NCBI GenBank assembly: GCA_964582375.1
Contig: CAZORL010000049.1
Span: forward strand, 1-7,275
Direction of reading: 5' to 3'
Length of the DNA: 7,275 nt
Source of the DNA: CAKSQF01 sp964582375
Lineage (GTDB): Bacteria; Bacillota; Clostridia; Oscillospirales; CAG-272
Made by a program: the position numbers and the translations under genes. Below the pieces are notes generated by a model. That model worked only from the letters and a program-made list of their open reading frames with translations. It was not told the DNA's origin and made no database searches. Shown here piece after piece: positions 1 through 7,192 of this stretch (positions are counted from its first letter, which is position 1; every line of letters begins with the position of its first letter).

Positions 1-17
1 GCTCCTCCCGACTTAAA

Positions 18-50
18 CAAAAATCGCCACCTTGTCGGTGGCGATTTTTG
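18..50 (-). terminator. Intrinsic terminator of the lipoprotein gene
   Basis: A perfect 14-bp stem (18-31 pairing with 37-50) encloses a 5-base loop. The GC-rich core GGTGGCG is flanked by A and T runs, so the minus-strand transcript ends in a U-rich tract directly after the hairpin. It begins 3 bases past the stop codon of the lipoprotein gene, the expected place. The stem is also T-rich on the plus strand, so it could work in both directions; a plus-strand frame ends in TAA at 14-16, which would fit a convergent gene outside the window, but 16 bases are too few to claim that. Confidence 0.9.
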
Positions 51-52
51 AT

Positions 53-1000
53 TTATTTTACCGTATTGATCGGCGTGCCGTTGACTGTTACGGCGTCTTT
101 GCTCATGTCAACCTCTATGCTGCCGTCACGGGTTGCATAGATGAGGGTCTTCGCATTGGTCAGTGCTGTTATCGTCTTGACATCCATCTGCGTCTTGTCG
201 GCGTTGTTCGAGCAGAATGCAACCGAATATGTCGCCTTGAGACTCTCGAACAGACTGTCGTAGCTCTGATCGTAGATGCCGTAGTTCGGGACAGTGACAA
301 GATCAAATGTCTTGCCGCCGAGATCCGAGACAAGCTCTGCCGTGCGCTCGCCCTTGATACGCGAGGTCATGAGGAAGGACTTGCCCTCGTATTCGAGCGA
401 AACTGCCAGCGAATTGCACTCGTCGTTCTCGTCAGAGGTCGTCGAGTAGTCCTTGTGGGGGGCGTAGATCGTCATCTTGACATCGCCGAGCGTGATCTCG
501 GTGTTCTCCGAAACTTTGGTCGCAGTGATGCCTGCGCCGCTTAGCGCACTCTCGAGCAGTGTGTAGCTGTTGCTTGCCTTGTTGTAAGCAGGGGTGAGCA
601 CATTCTTGAAGGTGACCTGCTTTGACGAGATGATCGCAGGCAGACCGCCGATGTGCTTTTTCGAGTAGTTGGTCAGGATGAGGTAGTCAATGTCCTTGAT
701 GTTCTTCTCAGCAAGATAGGTCAGCACCTTGTCGGTCTTGTCATCGGCGGCGGTGTCGATCATAACGTTGCCGGCAGGTGTGCGGATGATGATGCAGGTC
801 GATCTGCCTGCTTTGAGGAACTTGAACTTGACCTTGCTGCTCTTTTCGGGGTCGTTTTTGTCGGTCTTGCCGACCGTTATGACGTTTCCGTTGGCGTCGG
901 TGACCGTGGTGTTTGAACTTCCGTCTGTCGAGCATGCCGCGAGCGAAAGCACGAGCATTACCGCCGAGAGAAGGAGTGCGATGATTTTTTTGGTTTTCAT
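53..1000 (-). CDS. Lipoprotein with degenerate ComEC-like metallo-beta-lactamase fold
   Basis: This 315-residue protein is probably exported and lipid-anchored on the outer face of the membrane. Residues 1-23 form a lipoprotein signal: a KTKK n-region, a hydrophobic core, and lipobox L20-A21-A22-C23. A polar linker of about 35 residues (STDGSSN onward) follows. From about residue 57 it matches the ComEC/Rec2-type metallo-beta-lactamase domain: the IIIRTPAGNVMIDTA strand pair, LILTNYSKKHIGGL at the usual THxHxDHxGG site, NSLAVSLEYEGKSFLMT, and VPNYG at the usual VPHHG. Most metal ligands are gone: N111, S113 and K115 replace H, H and D (only H116 remains), R214 replaces D, and N239-Y240 replace H-H. 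Hydrolase activity is therefore unlikely. The start at 1000 is chosen because the lipoprotein signal begins there, AAGGGGG lies 9 bases upstream, and a good promoter lies at 1040-1068; a start at 1090 would lie upstream of that promoter. Its role is unknown; ligand binding or a structural role is possible. Confidence 0.88.
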   Translation of the reverse strand: MKTKKIIALLLSAVMLVLSLAACSTDGSSNTTVTDANGNVITVGKTDKNDPEKSSKVKFKFLKAGRSTCIIIRTPAGNVMIDTAADDKTDKVLTYLAEKNIKDIDYLILTNYSKKHIGGLPAIISSKQVTFKNVLTPAYNKASNSYTLLESALSGAGITATKVSENTEITLGDVKMTIYAPHKDYSTTSDENDECNSLAVSLEYEGKSFLMTSRIKGERTAELVSDLGGKTFDLVTVPNYGIYDQSYDSLFESLKATYSVAFCSNNADKTQMDVKTITALTNAKTLIYATRDGSIEVDMSKDAVTVNGTPINTVK

Positions 1001-1039
1001 GAGGATGATCCCCCTTTTCGTGTTCGTTGATCTTCTGCT

Positions 1040-1068
1040 ATTATAAGTTGTAATTGTGAACTTGTCAT
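1040..1068 (-). promoter_or_regulatory. Sigma-A type promoter of the lipoprotein gene
   Basis: On the minus strand ATGACA (1063-1068, five of six consensus bases) is followed after exactly 17 bases by a perfect TATAAT (1040-1045). Transcription would begin near 1033, giving a leader of about 33 bases that carries the AAGGGGG ribosome binding site at 1010-1016. I see no terminator between the stop of the GH13 gene at 1084 and this promoter, so the lipoprotein gene may be read both from this promoter and by read-through from the glycogen genes. An ATTACAA word, also present in the glgA and glgP leaders, lies between the two boxes. Confidence 0.75.
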
Positions 1069-1083
1069 TAATATTTACATAAA

Positions 1084-3003
1084 TTAACAAAAATTTCGAA
1101 TGATTTGTCCGCTTTTCGGCAAAAGGTGACAGCGATCAACCGCTTTTCCCGAGAGAAGCTCCTCTCCCCGGATGTCCTCGATCGTGACAGAGGTGTCCGA
1201 GACATTGAGTGCGACAAAGATCTCGTGATCCGCCTCTTTGGCAAATCGACGGAATGCAAACACGCCATTTGGCAGATCCTCGATCACCTCAAGAAGCCCA
1301 CCCGAAAAGAGCGGCTCGGAGCGTCTGATCTTTGAGAGATGTTTGTAATGCTCGACAAGACCCTTGTCCTGTCGCTCCTTGACAAAGGGCATGCGGTTGA
1401 ACGGGTCGCGATAGCCCTCCATGCCGCCCTCGTCACCGTAATAGACGCAGGGAAGCCCGGGCAGGGTGAAAATCAGTATTGCACACAGCCTAAGAAGTTC
1501 CAGACCGAGGGCACGCTGCTCCGGCGAGAGCTTTGCCGTCGCAAGTTCGGATGCGGGTCTGCCGCCCTCATCATCGCCGACCAACACCGTCAGGATACGC
1601 TCGGTGTCGTGCGTGCCGAGGAAATTCATCAAAAGATCGGATGCTGATTTGGGGTAATGCGAGTAGAGCAGGGCAGTCGCCTCAAAAAGCTCGGAGCGAT
1701 CGCCTGTTTTTACGAATTTGATGATTCCGTTTCGGAGCGGATAGTTCATGACCGAGTCGAGTCTGTCGCCTCTGAAATATTTGCGTCTTGTGCCGTATGC
1801 CGATTTGTTCGACGCATCCTCCCAGACCTCGCCGAAGATCGGCGCATCGGGGTCGCATTCCTTCACCCTTTTGCAGAGCGAGCCAAGAAATGTGTCGGCA
1901 AGCTCGTCGGCAACATCGAGCCGCCAACCTGCGATGCCCATGTTCGTGTATTTTGCGACAACTCCGTGGTCGCCGCAAATGAAGTCGGTGTACGACTTGT
2001 TTGTCGTGTCCACCGCAGGCAGGACATCGATCCCCCACCAACAGCGGTATTTGTCGGGATAATTTGTGAAATCGTACCAATCAAAATAGGGCGATGATCG
2101 GTCACGATAGGCACCGCCGTCTCCGTATCTGCCGCTTTTGTTGAAATATTTGCTGTCTGCCCCCGTGTGATTGAACACGCCGTCAAGGATGACGCCGATA
2201 CCGCGCGCTGCCGCCGCCGCGATCAGTTCCTTGAGCGCACGATCGCCGCCGAACATTTCATCGACCTTCATATAGTCGCCCGTGTCGTATTTGTGGTTCG
2301 AATACGCCTCGAAGATGGGCGAGAGGTAGATCAGGCTGACGCCGAGGGAAGAAAGGTAGTCAAGTTCGTCGATAACGCCCCAAAGATTGCCGCCGAAAAA
2401 TTTGTTGTTGCGGACAAATCCGCCGCGATGCTCGGCAAATTCGGGAACGCCGCCCTCCCAATCGGGATCGAGCAGGGCATCTTCACGCAGAGGCATACTG
2501 ACGCTCCCCTTGGCAAATCGATCGACAAATATGTGATATATCATCCCTCCTGCCCATTTTGATGGGGCAAACGGGTCGGTGTGGCTGATCGTCAGCTGAA
2601 AGCCGTCGTAGCCCTCCCATGCGTATGAGAGCCTTGGCTTGTAGGATGTCATGTTTTGCGAAAGGCGAAGCCTGCCGTAGCCGCTCTCGAAGACTACCGT
2701 GTACCAGAGCAGAGCATCGCACTCGCCCTCGGGGCAGAGCAGGATCGTGTCAAGGCTTGCCGAGTATGTCTCGATCGGAGAGGTCGGCTCGCTGTTCATC
2801 TCGAGGGCAAGGCTGAGCCGTTTGCCGTCCGAGTCTCTGTAAAACTCAAGGGACGGGCGATAGACACCCAGTTCGCGAGGTGCGGATAAATTAAATGTCA
2901 GCCTGTCTTCACTTGAAAAAACGCCGAAAAGACCGCCGAAGTCGGTCTTTTCGGAGCTTTTCGAAAAAACAAGCTCATCTGTGAGTTTTTTCGGAACAAA
3001 CAT
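1084..3003 (-). CDS. GH13 alpha-glucan hydrolase, neopullulanase/cyclomaltodextrinase type
   Basis: This 639-residue enzyme should hydrolyse alpha-glucosidic bonds in maltodextrins, limit dextrins or cyclodextrins. Residues 1 to about 145 are predicted to form a beta-sandwich N-terminal domain like those of neopullulanases. The catalytic (beta/alpha)8 barrel starts near YHIFVDRF (156-163) and has GGNLWGVIDELDYL and NHKYDTGDY. Conserved region I is DGVFNH (274-279), II is GWRLD with nucleophile D363, III is FGEVWED with acid/base E392, and IV is GTHD with transition-state stabiliser D466, so the active site is complete. Region V reads LPAVD (328-332), near but not equal to the MPKLN of classic neopullulanases, so I leave the exact specificity open. 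A C-terminal beta domain runs from about 560. There is no signal peptide, so it is cytoplasmic. Its ATG lies 3 bases after the glgP stop with only a weak GAG upstream, which points to translational coupling. That linkage suggests it trims the branched stubs left by the phosphorylase. Maltogenic amylase or alpha-glucosidase are alternatives. Confidence 0.93.
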   Translation of the reverse strand: MFVPKKLTDELVFSKSSEKTDFGGLFGVFSSEDRLTFNLSAPRELGVYRPSLEFYRDSDGKRLSLALEMNSEPTSPIETYSASLDTILLCPEGECDALLWYTVVFESGYGRLRLSQNMTSYKPRLSYAWEGYDGFQLTISHTDPFAPSKWAGGMIYHIFVDRFAKGSVSMPLREDALLDPDWEGGVPEFAEHRGGFVRNNKFFGGNLWGVIDELDYLSSLGVSLIYLSPIFEAYSNHKYDTGDYMKVDEMFGGDRALKELIAAAAARGIGVILDGVFNHTGADSKYFNKSGRYGDGGAYRDRSSPYFDWYDFTNYPDKYRCWWGIDVLPAVDTTNKSYTDFICGDHGVVAKYTNMGIAGWRLDVADELADTFLGSLCKRVKECDPDAPIFGEVWEDASNKSAYGTRRKYFRGDRLDSVMNYPLRNGIIKFVKTGDRSELFEATALLYSHYPKSASDLLMNFLGTHDTERILTVLVGDDEGGRPASELATAKLSPEQRALGLELLRLCAILIFTLPGLPCVYYGDEGGMEGYRDPFNRMPFVKERQDKGLVEHYKHLSKIRRSEPLFSGGLLEVIEDLPNGVFAFRRFAKEADHEIFVALNVSDTSVTIEDIRGEELLSGKAVDRCHLLPKSGQIIRNFC

Positions 3004-3006
3004 AGA

Positions 3007-5514
3007 TCACTCGTTTTCGGTCTTTATCGGGCTAATGTGCCAGATGTTCTTTGCGTATTCGTCGATCGCACGGTCGGCGGAGAATATGCCGGCACGGGCG
3101 ATGTTGATGAGCGATTTTTTCTCCCAGACACCGCGATCGGCATAGTCGGAGAGCAGTTCTTTGTGCTTTGCGAGATAGCTGTCGAAATCGGCAAGGCACA
3201 TATACGGGTCGGGAACGCCCGGTCCCATGAGCAGATAGTTGTAGAAGCTCGTGTAATCGTTGCCGTTGAAGCCGACCTTGAGCTGATCGACCGCATCGTG
3301 GAGGAGGGGACTTCTGTTGTAGAAGTCGGCGGAATGATATCCGCTCTGCCAGAGCGAGTCGACCTCGGGGGTGGTCAGACCGAAGATATAGACATTGTCC
3401 GCACCGACTGCCTCTGCGATCTCAACATTCGCACCATCGAGCGTTCCCAGCGTGAGTGCGCCGTTGATCATGAGTTTCATGTTGCCCGTGCCGCTTGCCT
3501 CCTTGCCCGCAAGCGAGATCTGCTCGGAGATGTCGGCGGACGGGATGAGCACCTCGGCGAGCGAGACGTTGTAATCCTCGGCGAAAACGACCCTCATCTT
3601 GTTGCGCAGTACACTGTCACGCTCGATCTCGGCAGAGATGTCGCAGATGAGCCTGATCGTCTGCTTTGCGATGAAATATGAGGGGGCAGCCTTTGCCGCG
3701 AAGATAAATGTCTGCGGCGGAAGGTCGATGCCGGGATTTTCTTTCAGCATCCTGTAGTAGGATATTATGCGCAGAGCGTTGAGCATCTGCCTCTTGTATT
3801 CGTGCATGCGCTTGACCTGAACATCGAAGATCGAGTCGGGGTCGAGCGTAATGCCCGTCTTTTTTGCGTAGTAATTTGAGAAACGAACCTTGTTTTCGCG
3901 TTTGATGGCGTAAAGCCTGTCAAGCACCGATGCGTCGGAGGCGTATTTTTCAAATTTTGCAAGCTCCTCGGCGTGCTTCCTGTAGCCTTTGCCGATCGTA
4001 TCGTCAAGCAGGGCGCAAAGACCCGGGTTCGAGTAGCAGAGCCAGCGACGGTGAGCGATGCCGTTGGTCACGTTGGTGAATTTCTCGGGGGTGTATTCGT
4101 AAAAATCCGAGAAGACCGTCTTTGTCAGAATGTCCGAGTGGAGCTTTGATACGCCGTTGACCGTGTGCGAGCCGACGACCGACAGATTTGCCATCTTGAC
4201 ACGGTTGCCCGAAATGATCGACATATGCGTGATCCTGTCCCAGTCGCCGGGATAGCACTTCCACAGATCCGCACAGAAGCGGCGGTTGATCTCGCATACG
4301 ATCTGGTGGATCCTGGGCATGACATATTTGAAGAGTCCCTCGTCCCAAGTTTCAAGTGCCTCGGGCAGGACGGTGTGGTTGGTGTAGGAAACGGTCTTTA
4401 TGACGGTGTTCCACGCATCATCCCACGAATAGGAATATGTGTCGGTCAGGATGCGGATAAGCTCGGGCACGACCAGCGCGGGATGGGTGTCGTTGATGTG
4501 GATTGCCACCTTGTCGGCAAAATTCTCAAGCGTGCCGTAACTGCGCAGATGATCGGCGATGATCGACTGAAGCGATGCACAGACCAGGAAATATTGCTGT
4601 TTTAGGCGAAGCGTTCTGCCGCCGTCGTGGTTGTCGGCAGGGTAGAGCACCTTTGAGATGATCTCCGCCTTGTTCGACTCCTCCATCGCCTGGAAATAGT
4701 CGCCTTGGGAGAAAAGACCCATGTTGAACTGATTTGTCTTGACCGCCTTCCACAGACGAAGCGAGTTGACCGCCTTGCTGTCAGCACCCGAGATCATCAT
4801 ATCGTAGGGGACAGCCTGAACCTCGGTGTAGTCGGTGTGGATGACATCGTGTCTGCCGTTCTCCCATTTTTCGGTGATATTGCCGCCGAAACGGACGGTG
4901 CAGGTCTTGTCGGTTCGGGGGACGAGCCAGCTCTCGCCCGAAGGCAACCAAATGTCGGGCAGCTCGATCTGCTGTCCGTCAACGATCTTCTGCTTGAACA
5001 GACCGTACTCGTAAAGGATCGAAAATCCGGTCGCCGAATAATCAAGCGTCGTCAGCGCATCCATAAAGCATGCCGCAAGTCTGCCGAGTCCTCCGTTGCC
5101 GAGTCCGGGATTGTCCTCGTGCTCGTAGAGATCCTCAATGTTGTAGCCCCATGATGCGAGCAACTCACGGTATTCTTTTTCAAGACCGAGATTCATGAGA
5201 TTGTTTTTAAGCGATTTTCCGATCAAAAACTCCATGCAGAGATAGTAGATCTTCTTGCCTTCCTTGTTTTTGACATTCTGCTTGAACTCGGTGCGCTTGT
5301 GAGAGAGGATGTCCTTGACCGAAAGAATAACGGCTTTGTATATCTGATCGGCGTTTGCCTCGTCGGGGGTGGTCCCGAAGAATTTTGACAGTTTGTCGGT
5401 GATGTCGCGACGCACCGTCGCATCCTTTGATTGCCTTACCGTCTTTTTGGTCAGCTTGACAGCCTTTACCTTTTCGGTCTTGATCTCTTCACCGGTTTCA
5501 ATTTTCTTTACCAT
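3007..5514 (-). CDS. glgP: Glycogen/alpha-glucan phosphorylase
   Basis: This 835-residue GT35 enzyme releases glucose-1-phosphate from the non-reducing ends of glycogen or maltodextrin, using inorganic phosphate and pyridoxal phosphate, in the cytoplasm. Family motifs appear in order: YLCMEFLIGKSL (91-102), EDNPGLGNGGLGRLAACFMDAL (133-154), IHINDTHPAL, KRMHEYKRQ (568-576), EDYNVSLAEVLIPSADISEQIS, and EASGTGNMK with pyridoxal-phosphate lysine K680 (codon 3475-3477), followed by NGALTLGTLDGANVEI. Length is close to the usual 800-840. The first 35 or so residues are rich in Lys and Thr and precede the region that aligns with other bacterial phosphorylases. The ATG at 5514 has AAAGGA 12 bases upstream, a slightly long spacing. 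It lies between glgA and the GH13 gene, so one transcript probably carries both synthesis and breakdown functions. Whether glycogen or shorter maltodextrin is the preferred substrate cannot be told from sequence. Confidence 0.98.
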   Translation of the reverse strand: MVKKIETGEEIKTEKVKAVKLTKKTVRQSKDATVRRDITDKLSKFFGTTPDEANADQIYKAVILSVKDILSHKRTEFKQNVKNKEGKKIYYLCMEFLIGKSLKNNLMNLGLEKEYRELLASWGYNIEDLYEHEDNPGLGNGGLGRLAACFMDALTTLDYSATGFSILYEYGLFKQKIVDGQQIELPDIWLPSGESWLVPRTDKTCTVRFGGNITEKWENGRHDVIHTDYTEVQAVPYDMMISGADSKAVNSLRLWKAVKTNQFNMGLFSQGDYFQAMEESNKAEIISKVLYPADNHDGGRTLRLKQQYFLVCASLQSIIADHLRSYGTLENFADKVAIHINDTHPALVVPELIRILTDTYSYSWDDAWNTVIKTVSYTNHTVLPEALETWDEGLFKYVMPRIHQIVCEINRRFCADLWKCYPGDWDRITHMSIISGNRVKMANLSVVGSHTVNGVSKLHSDILTKTVFSDFYEYTPEKFTNVTNGIAHRRWLCYSNPGLCALLDDTIGKGYRKHAEELAKFEKYASDASVLDRLYAIKRENKVRFSNYYAKKTGITLDPDSIFDVQVKRMHEYKRQMLNALRIISYYRMLKENPGIDLPPQTFIFAAKAAPSYFIAKQTIRLICDISAEIERDSVLRNKMRVVFAEDYNVSLAEVLIPSADISEQISLAGKEASGTGNMKLMINGALTLGTLDGANVEIAEAVGADNVYIFGLTTPEVDSLWQSGYHSADFYNRSPLLHDAVDQLKVGFNGNDYTSFYNYLLMGPGVPDPYMCLADFDSYLAKHKELLSDYADRGVWEKKSLINIARAGIFSADRAIDEYAKNIWHISPIKTENE

Positions 5515-5553
5515 TTAATTAAGTGTTCCTTTCATGTGTCGAAAAAATAATTG

Positions 5554-5574
5554 GGAATGAGGAATTAGGAATTT
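5554..5574. repeat. Three tandem heptamers GGAATKA-type
   Basis: Three adjacent 7-base units read GGAATGA, GGAATTA and GGAATTT on the plus strand, in the spacer between glgA and glgP. Similar GGAATTA-rich runs are, as I recall, frequent in intergenic repeats of Clostridia, so this may be the edge of a dispersed repeat rather than a regulatory site. I see no gene in the 5515-5661 spacer. Confidence 0.55.
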
Positions 5575-5601
5575 GCGAGGTTTTGATGTTTGGGAGGTCG
5601 A

Positions 5602-5631
5602 TTTGTAATTATCGGCGGGATAAATAAGCAA
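5602..5631 (-). promoter_or_regulatory. Weak candidate promoter for glgP
   Basis: On the minus strand TTGCTT (5626-5631, three of six consensus bases) is followed after 18 bases by TACAAA (5602-5607, four of six). Alone this is poor evidence. It is listed because the same -10-like word sits in a block shared with the glgA leader, where TTGTTG lies 17 bases before TACAAA. If real, transcription would start near 5595 and give glgP a leader of about 80 bases in addition to read-through from glgA. Confidence 0.25.
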
Positions 5632-5633
5632 TT

Positions 5634-5659
5634 ACCCGTAGGGTCCGACCGTTTGACCC
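5634..5659. repeat. Small overlapping inverted repeats after glgA
   Basis: Just past the glgA stop codon ACCC/GGGT (5634-5637 with 5641-5644) and GGGTC/GACCC (5641-5645 with 5655-5659) can form alternative 4- and 5-bp stems. No U-run follows on the minus strand, so this is not a convincing intrinsic terminator, and glgA to glgP read-through is expected. Together with the nearby heptamers it gives the spacer the look of a decayed mobile repeat. Low GC context around a GC-rich core is the main evidence. Confidence 0.4.
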
Positions 5660-5661
5660 CA

Positions 5662-7086
5662 TCAAAACATCGACTTATATACTTCCATATATCTTCTTGC
5701 GGATGCGTCCCAGGTGAAATCGCTGGTCATGGCATTTTTGACCAGCTTTTTCCATGATGCCTTGTCATAATAAAGCTCAAGCGCGCGTCCGACGGCGTCC
5801 TTCATCTCATACGGCGAGAAGGCGTAGAAGGTGATACCGTTGCCCTCGCCGCTCTCTCTGTCAAATGCTTTGATCGTGTCGTAAAGTCCGCCCGTTTCTC
5901 TGACCACCGGGACCGCACCGTAGCGGCAGGCGATCATCTGCGACAGTCCGCAAGGCTCCGATTGGCTGGGCATCAAGAAGATGTCGGCGGCGGCGTATAT
6001 CCTTCGGGACAGCTCCTTGTCAAATTTGATCAGCGCGCGAACCTTGTCGGGATAGTATCCCTCGAGTCCGCGGAAATAATTCTCGTAATCCTGCTCGCCC
6101 GTGCCGAGAATGACAAACTGCGACTCTCCCTGCATGATCTCGCCGAGCATCGCACGCACAAGATCAAGCCCCTTGGGTGCGACCAGCCTCGTGACCATCG
6201 CGATCAGCGGTTTGTCCGGCTCGATCGGAAGCCCAAGCTCTGCTTGAAGAGCGGCTTTGTTGGACGCTTTGCCCGAAAATGTGTGATATTTCGCACTGTA
6301 GTGACTGCCGCCCAAAATCGGGTCGGTGAGCGGATTGTAGTAGTCGTTGTCGATACCGTTCACGATACCGCAGGATTTTGACGCATATTGCGCGATTATG
6401 CCCGAGAGTCCGTGCGCATAATAGGGCATGCGGATCTCCTCGCTGTAACGCTCGCTGACCGTTGTTAACTTGTCACAGCAGACTATCGCACCCTTGGTGA
6501 GGTTTATGCAATCATCATATTCAAGCTCGGGCAGATCGGTCTCCCAAAGGGAGAAAACATCGCCGATGATCGATTTGGGAAATTTGCCCTGATATTCGAT
6601 GTTGTGGATGGTGTATACCGTGCGCGTGTTCGGATAGTTTTGCTGTTTGCGCAGATATATTATCGAAAGTGCCGCCTGCCAGTCGTTGGCGTGGAGCAGA
6701 TCGGGGGTAAATCCGATGCGCGGGAGCATCTCGACGGCAGCCTTGCAGAAGAATGCGTAACGCTCGCCGTCGTCAAACTCGCCGTAAACATTCGGGCGGT
6801 TGAAATAATAGTCGTTTGCGATGAAATAATAGATCACGCCGTCCTTTTCGAGCATTTTGACCTCGGCATGCTGAACACGCCATGCAAGATGGACGTCAAA
6901 CGACGCCACGGACAGCATTTGGTCGATCCAGAAGGATGTGATCTTTGAGTGGAGCGGCAGAACGACACGAACGTCGTTTGTGCTGTCTTCGCGAGCGATC
7001 GCCGCAGGGAGCGAGCCGAGCACGTCCCCGAGTCCGCCGGTCGATACAAACGGTACGGCTTCGCCGCCGACATAGAGTATTTTCAT
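5662..7086 (-). CDS. glgA: Glycogen synthase, ADP-glucose dependent type (GT5)
   Basis: This 474-residue cytoplasmic enzyme adds glucosyl units from ADP-glucose to the non-reducing end of alpha-1,4-glucan. It has the two Rossmann-like halves of a GT-B enzyme. The N-terminal half carries STGGLGDV (15-22), HANDWQA (132-138) and TIHNIEYQG with H161; the C-terminal half carries VNGID (242-246), TRLVAPKGLDLV with R300 and K305, GTGEQDYE, SEPCGLSQ with E377, and ETGGLYDT (397-404). H161, K305 and E377 fall at the same numbers as in E. coli GlgA. Residue 15, Lys in E. coli, is Ser here. Length is typical (about 475-480). The start at 7086 is preferred to an in-frame ATG at 7113 because AAGGAGG lies 6 bases upstream and MKILYVGGEA is the usual family N-terminus. 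It is the first gene of the run on this strand. Confidence 0.98.
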   Translation of the reverse strand: MKILYVGGEAVPFVSTGGLGDVLGSLPAAIAREDSTNDVRVVLPLHSKITSFWIDQMLSVASFDVHLAWRVQHAEVKMLEKDGVIYYFIANDYYFNRPNVYGEFDDGERYAFFCKAAVEMLPRIGFTPDLLHANDWQAALSIIYLRKQQNYPNTRTVYTIHNIEYQGKFPKSIIGDVFSLWETDLPELEYDDCINLTKGAIVCCDKLTTVSERYSEEIRMPYYAHGLSGIIAQYASKSCGIVNGIDNDYYNPLTDPILGGSHYSAKYHTFSGKASNKAALQAELGLPIEPDKPLIAMVTRLVAPKGLDLVRAMLGEIMQGESQFVILGTGEQDYENYFRGLEGYYPDKVRALIKFDKELSRRIYAAADIFLMPSQSEPCGLSQMIACRYGAVPVVRETGGLYDTIKAFDRESGEGNGITFYAFSPYEMKDAVGRALELYYDKASWKKLVKNAMTSDFTWDASARRYMEVYKSMF

Positions 7087-7092
7087 TTGAAA

Positions 7093-7099
7093 CCTCCTT
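7093..7099 (-). promoter_or_regulatory. Strong ribosome binding site that fixes the glgA start
   Basis: The minus strand reads AAGGAGG, a perfect match to the anti-Shine-Dalgarno, followed by 6 bases and ATG at 7086. It lies inside the frame that would be translated from the alternative ATG at 7113, which argues that 7086 is the real start. Confidence 0.92.
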
Positions 7100-7148
7100 G
7101 GAATCAGATACAAGATATTTGTGGGGGGAAAATTTGGATATTCACCTG

Positions 7149-7163
7149 CCGATATTTTATCGG
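7149..7163. promoter_or_regulatory. Small palindrome in the glgA leader
   Basis: CCGATA (7149-7154) and TATCGG (7158-7163) pair around a 3-base loop, 63 bases before the glgA ATG. It could be an operator or a short RNA hairpin. There is no U-run after it on the minus strand, so it is not an obvious attenuator. Function unknown. Confidence 0.35.
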
Positions 7164-7192
7164 AGGGGCAAACATTTTTCTTTAGCGGTCAA

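Noticed and set aside
1001..1090. Longer start for the lipoprotein gene at 1090
   Set aside because: It would put 30 polar residues before the signal peptide, overlap the end of the GH13 gene, and start upstream of the near-consensus promoter at 1040-1068.
5515..5535. Six-codon open frame ending directly before the glgP ATG
   Set aside because: It has no ribosome binding site of its own and contains the AAAGGA that serves glgP; it is best explained as chance.
5641..5659. Terminator after glgA
   Set aside because: The stem is only 5 bp with a 9-base loop and is not followed by a U-run on the minus strand.
32..6948. Long open frames on the plus strand, for example 32-544, 1657-2097, 3037-3681, 4165-4605, 5962-6381 and 6604-6948
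   Set aside because: Each lies opposite a clear minus-strand gene, shows no recognisable domain, and reflects the codon bias of the real gene in the opposite strand.
7087..7113. Start of glgA at 7113
   Set aside because: The perfect AAGGAGG at 7093-7099 lies downstream of that ATG, and the conserved GlgA N-terminus begins at 7086.
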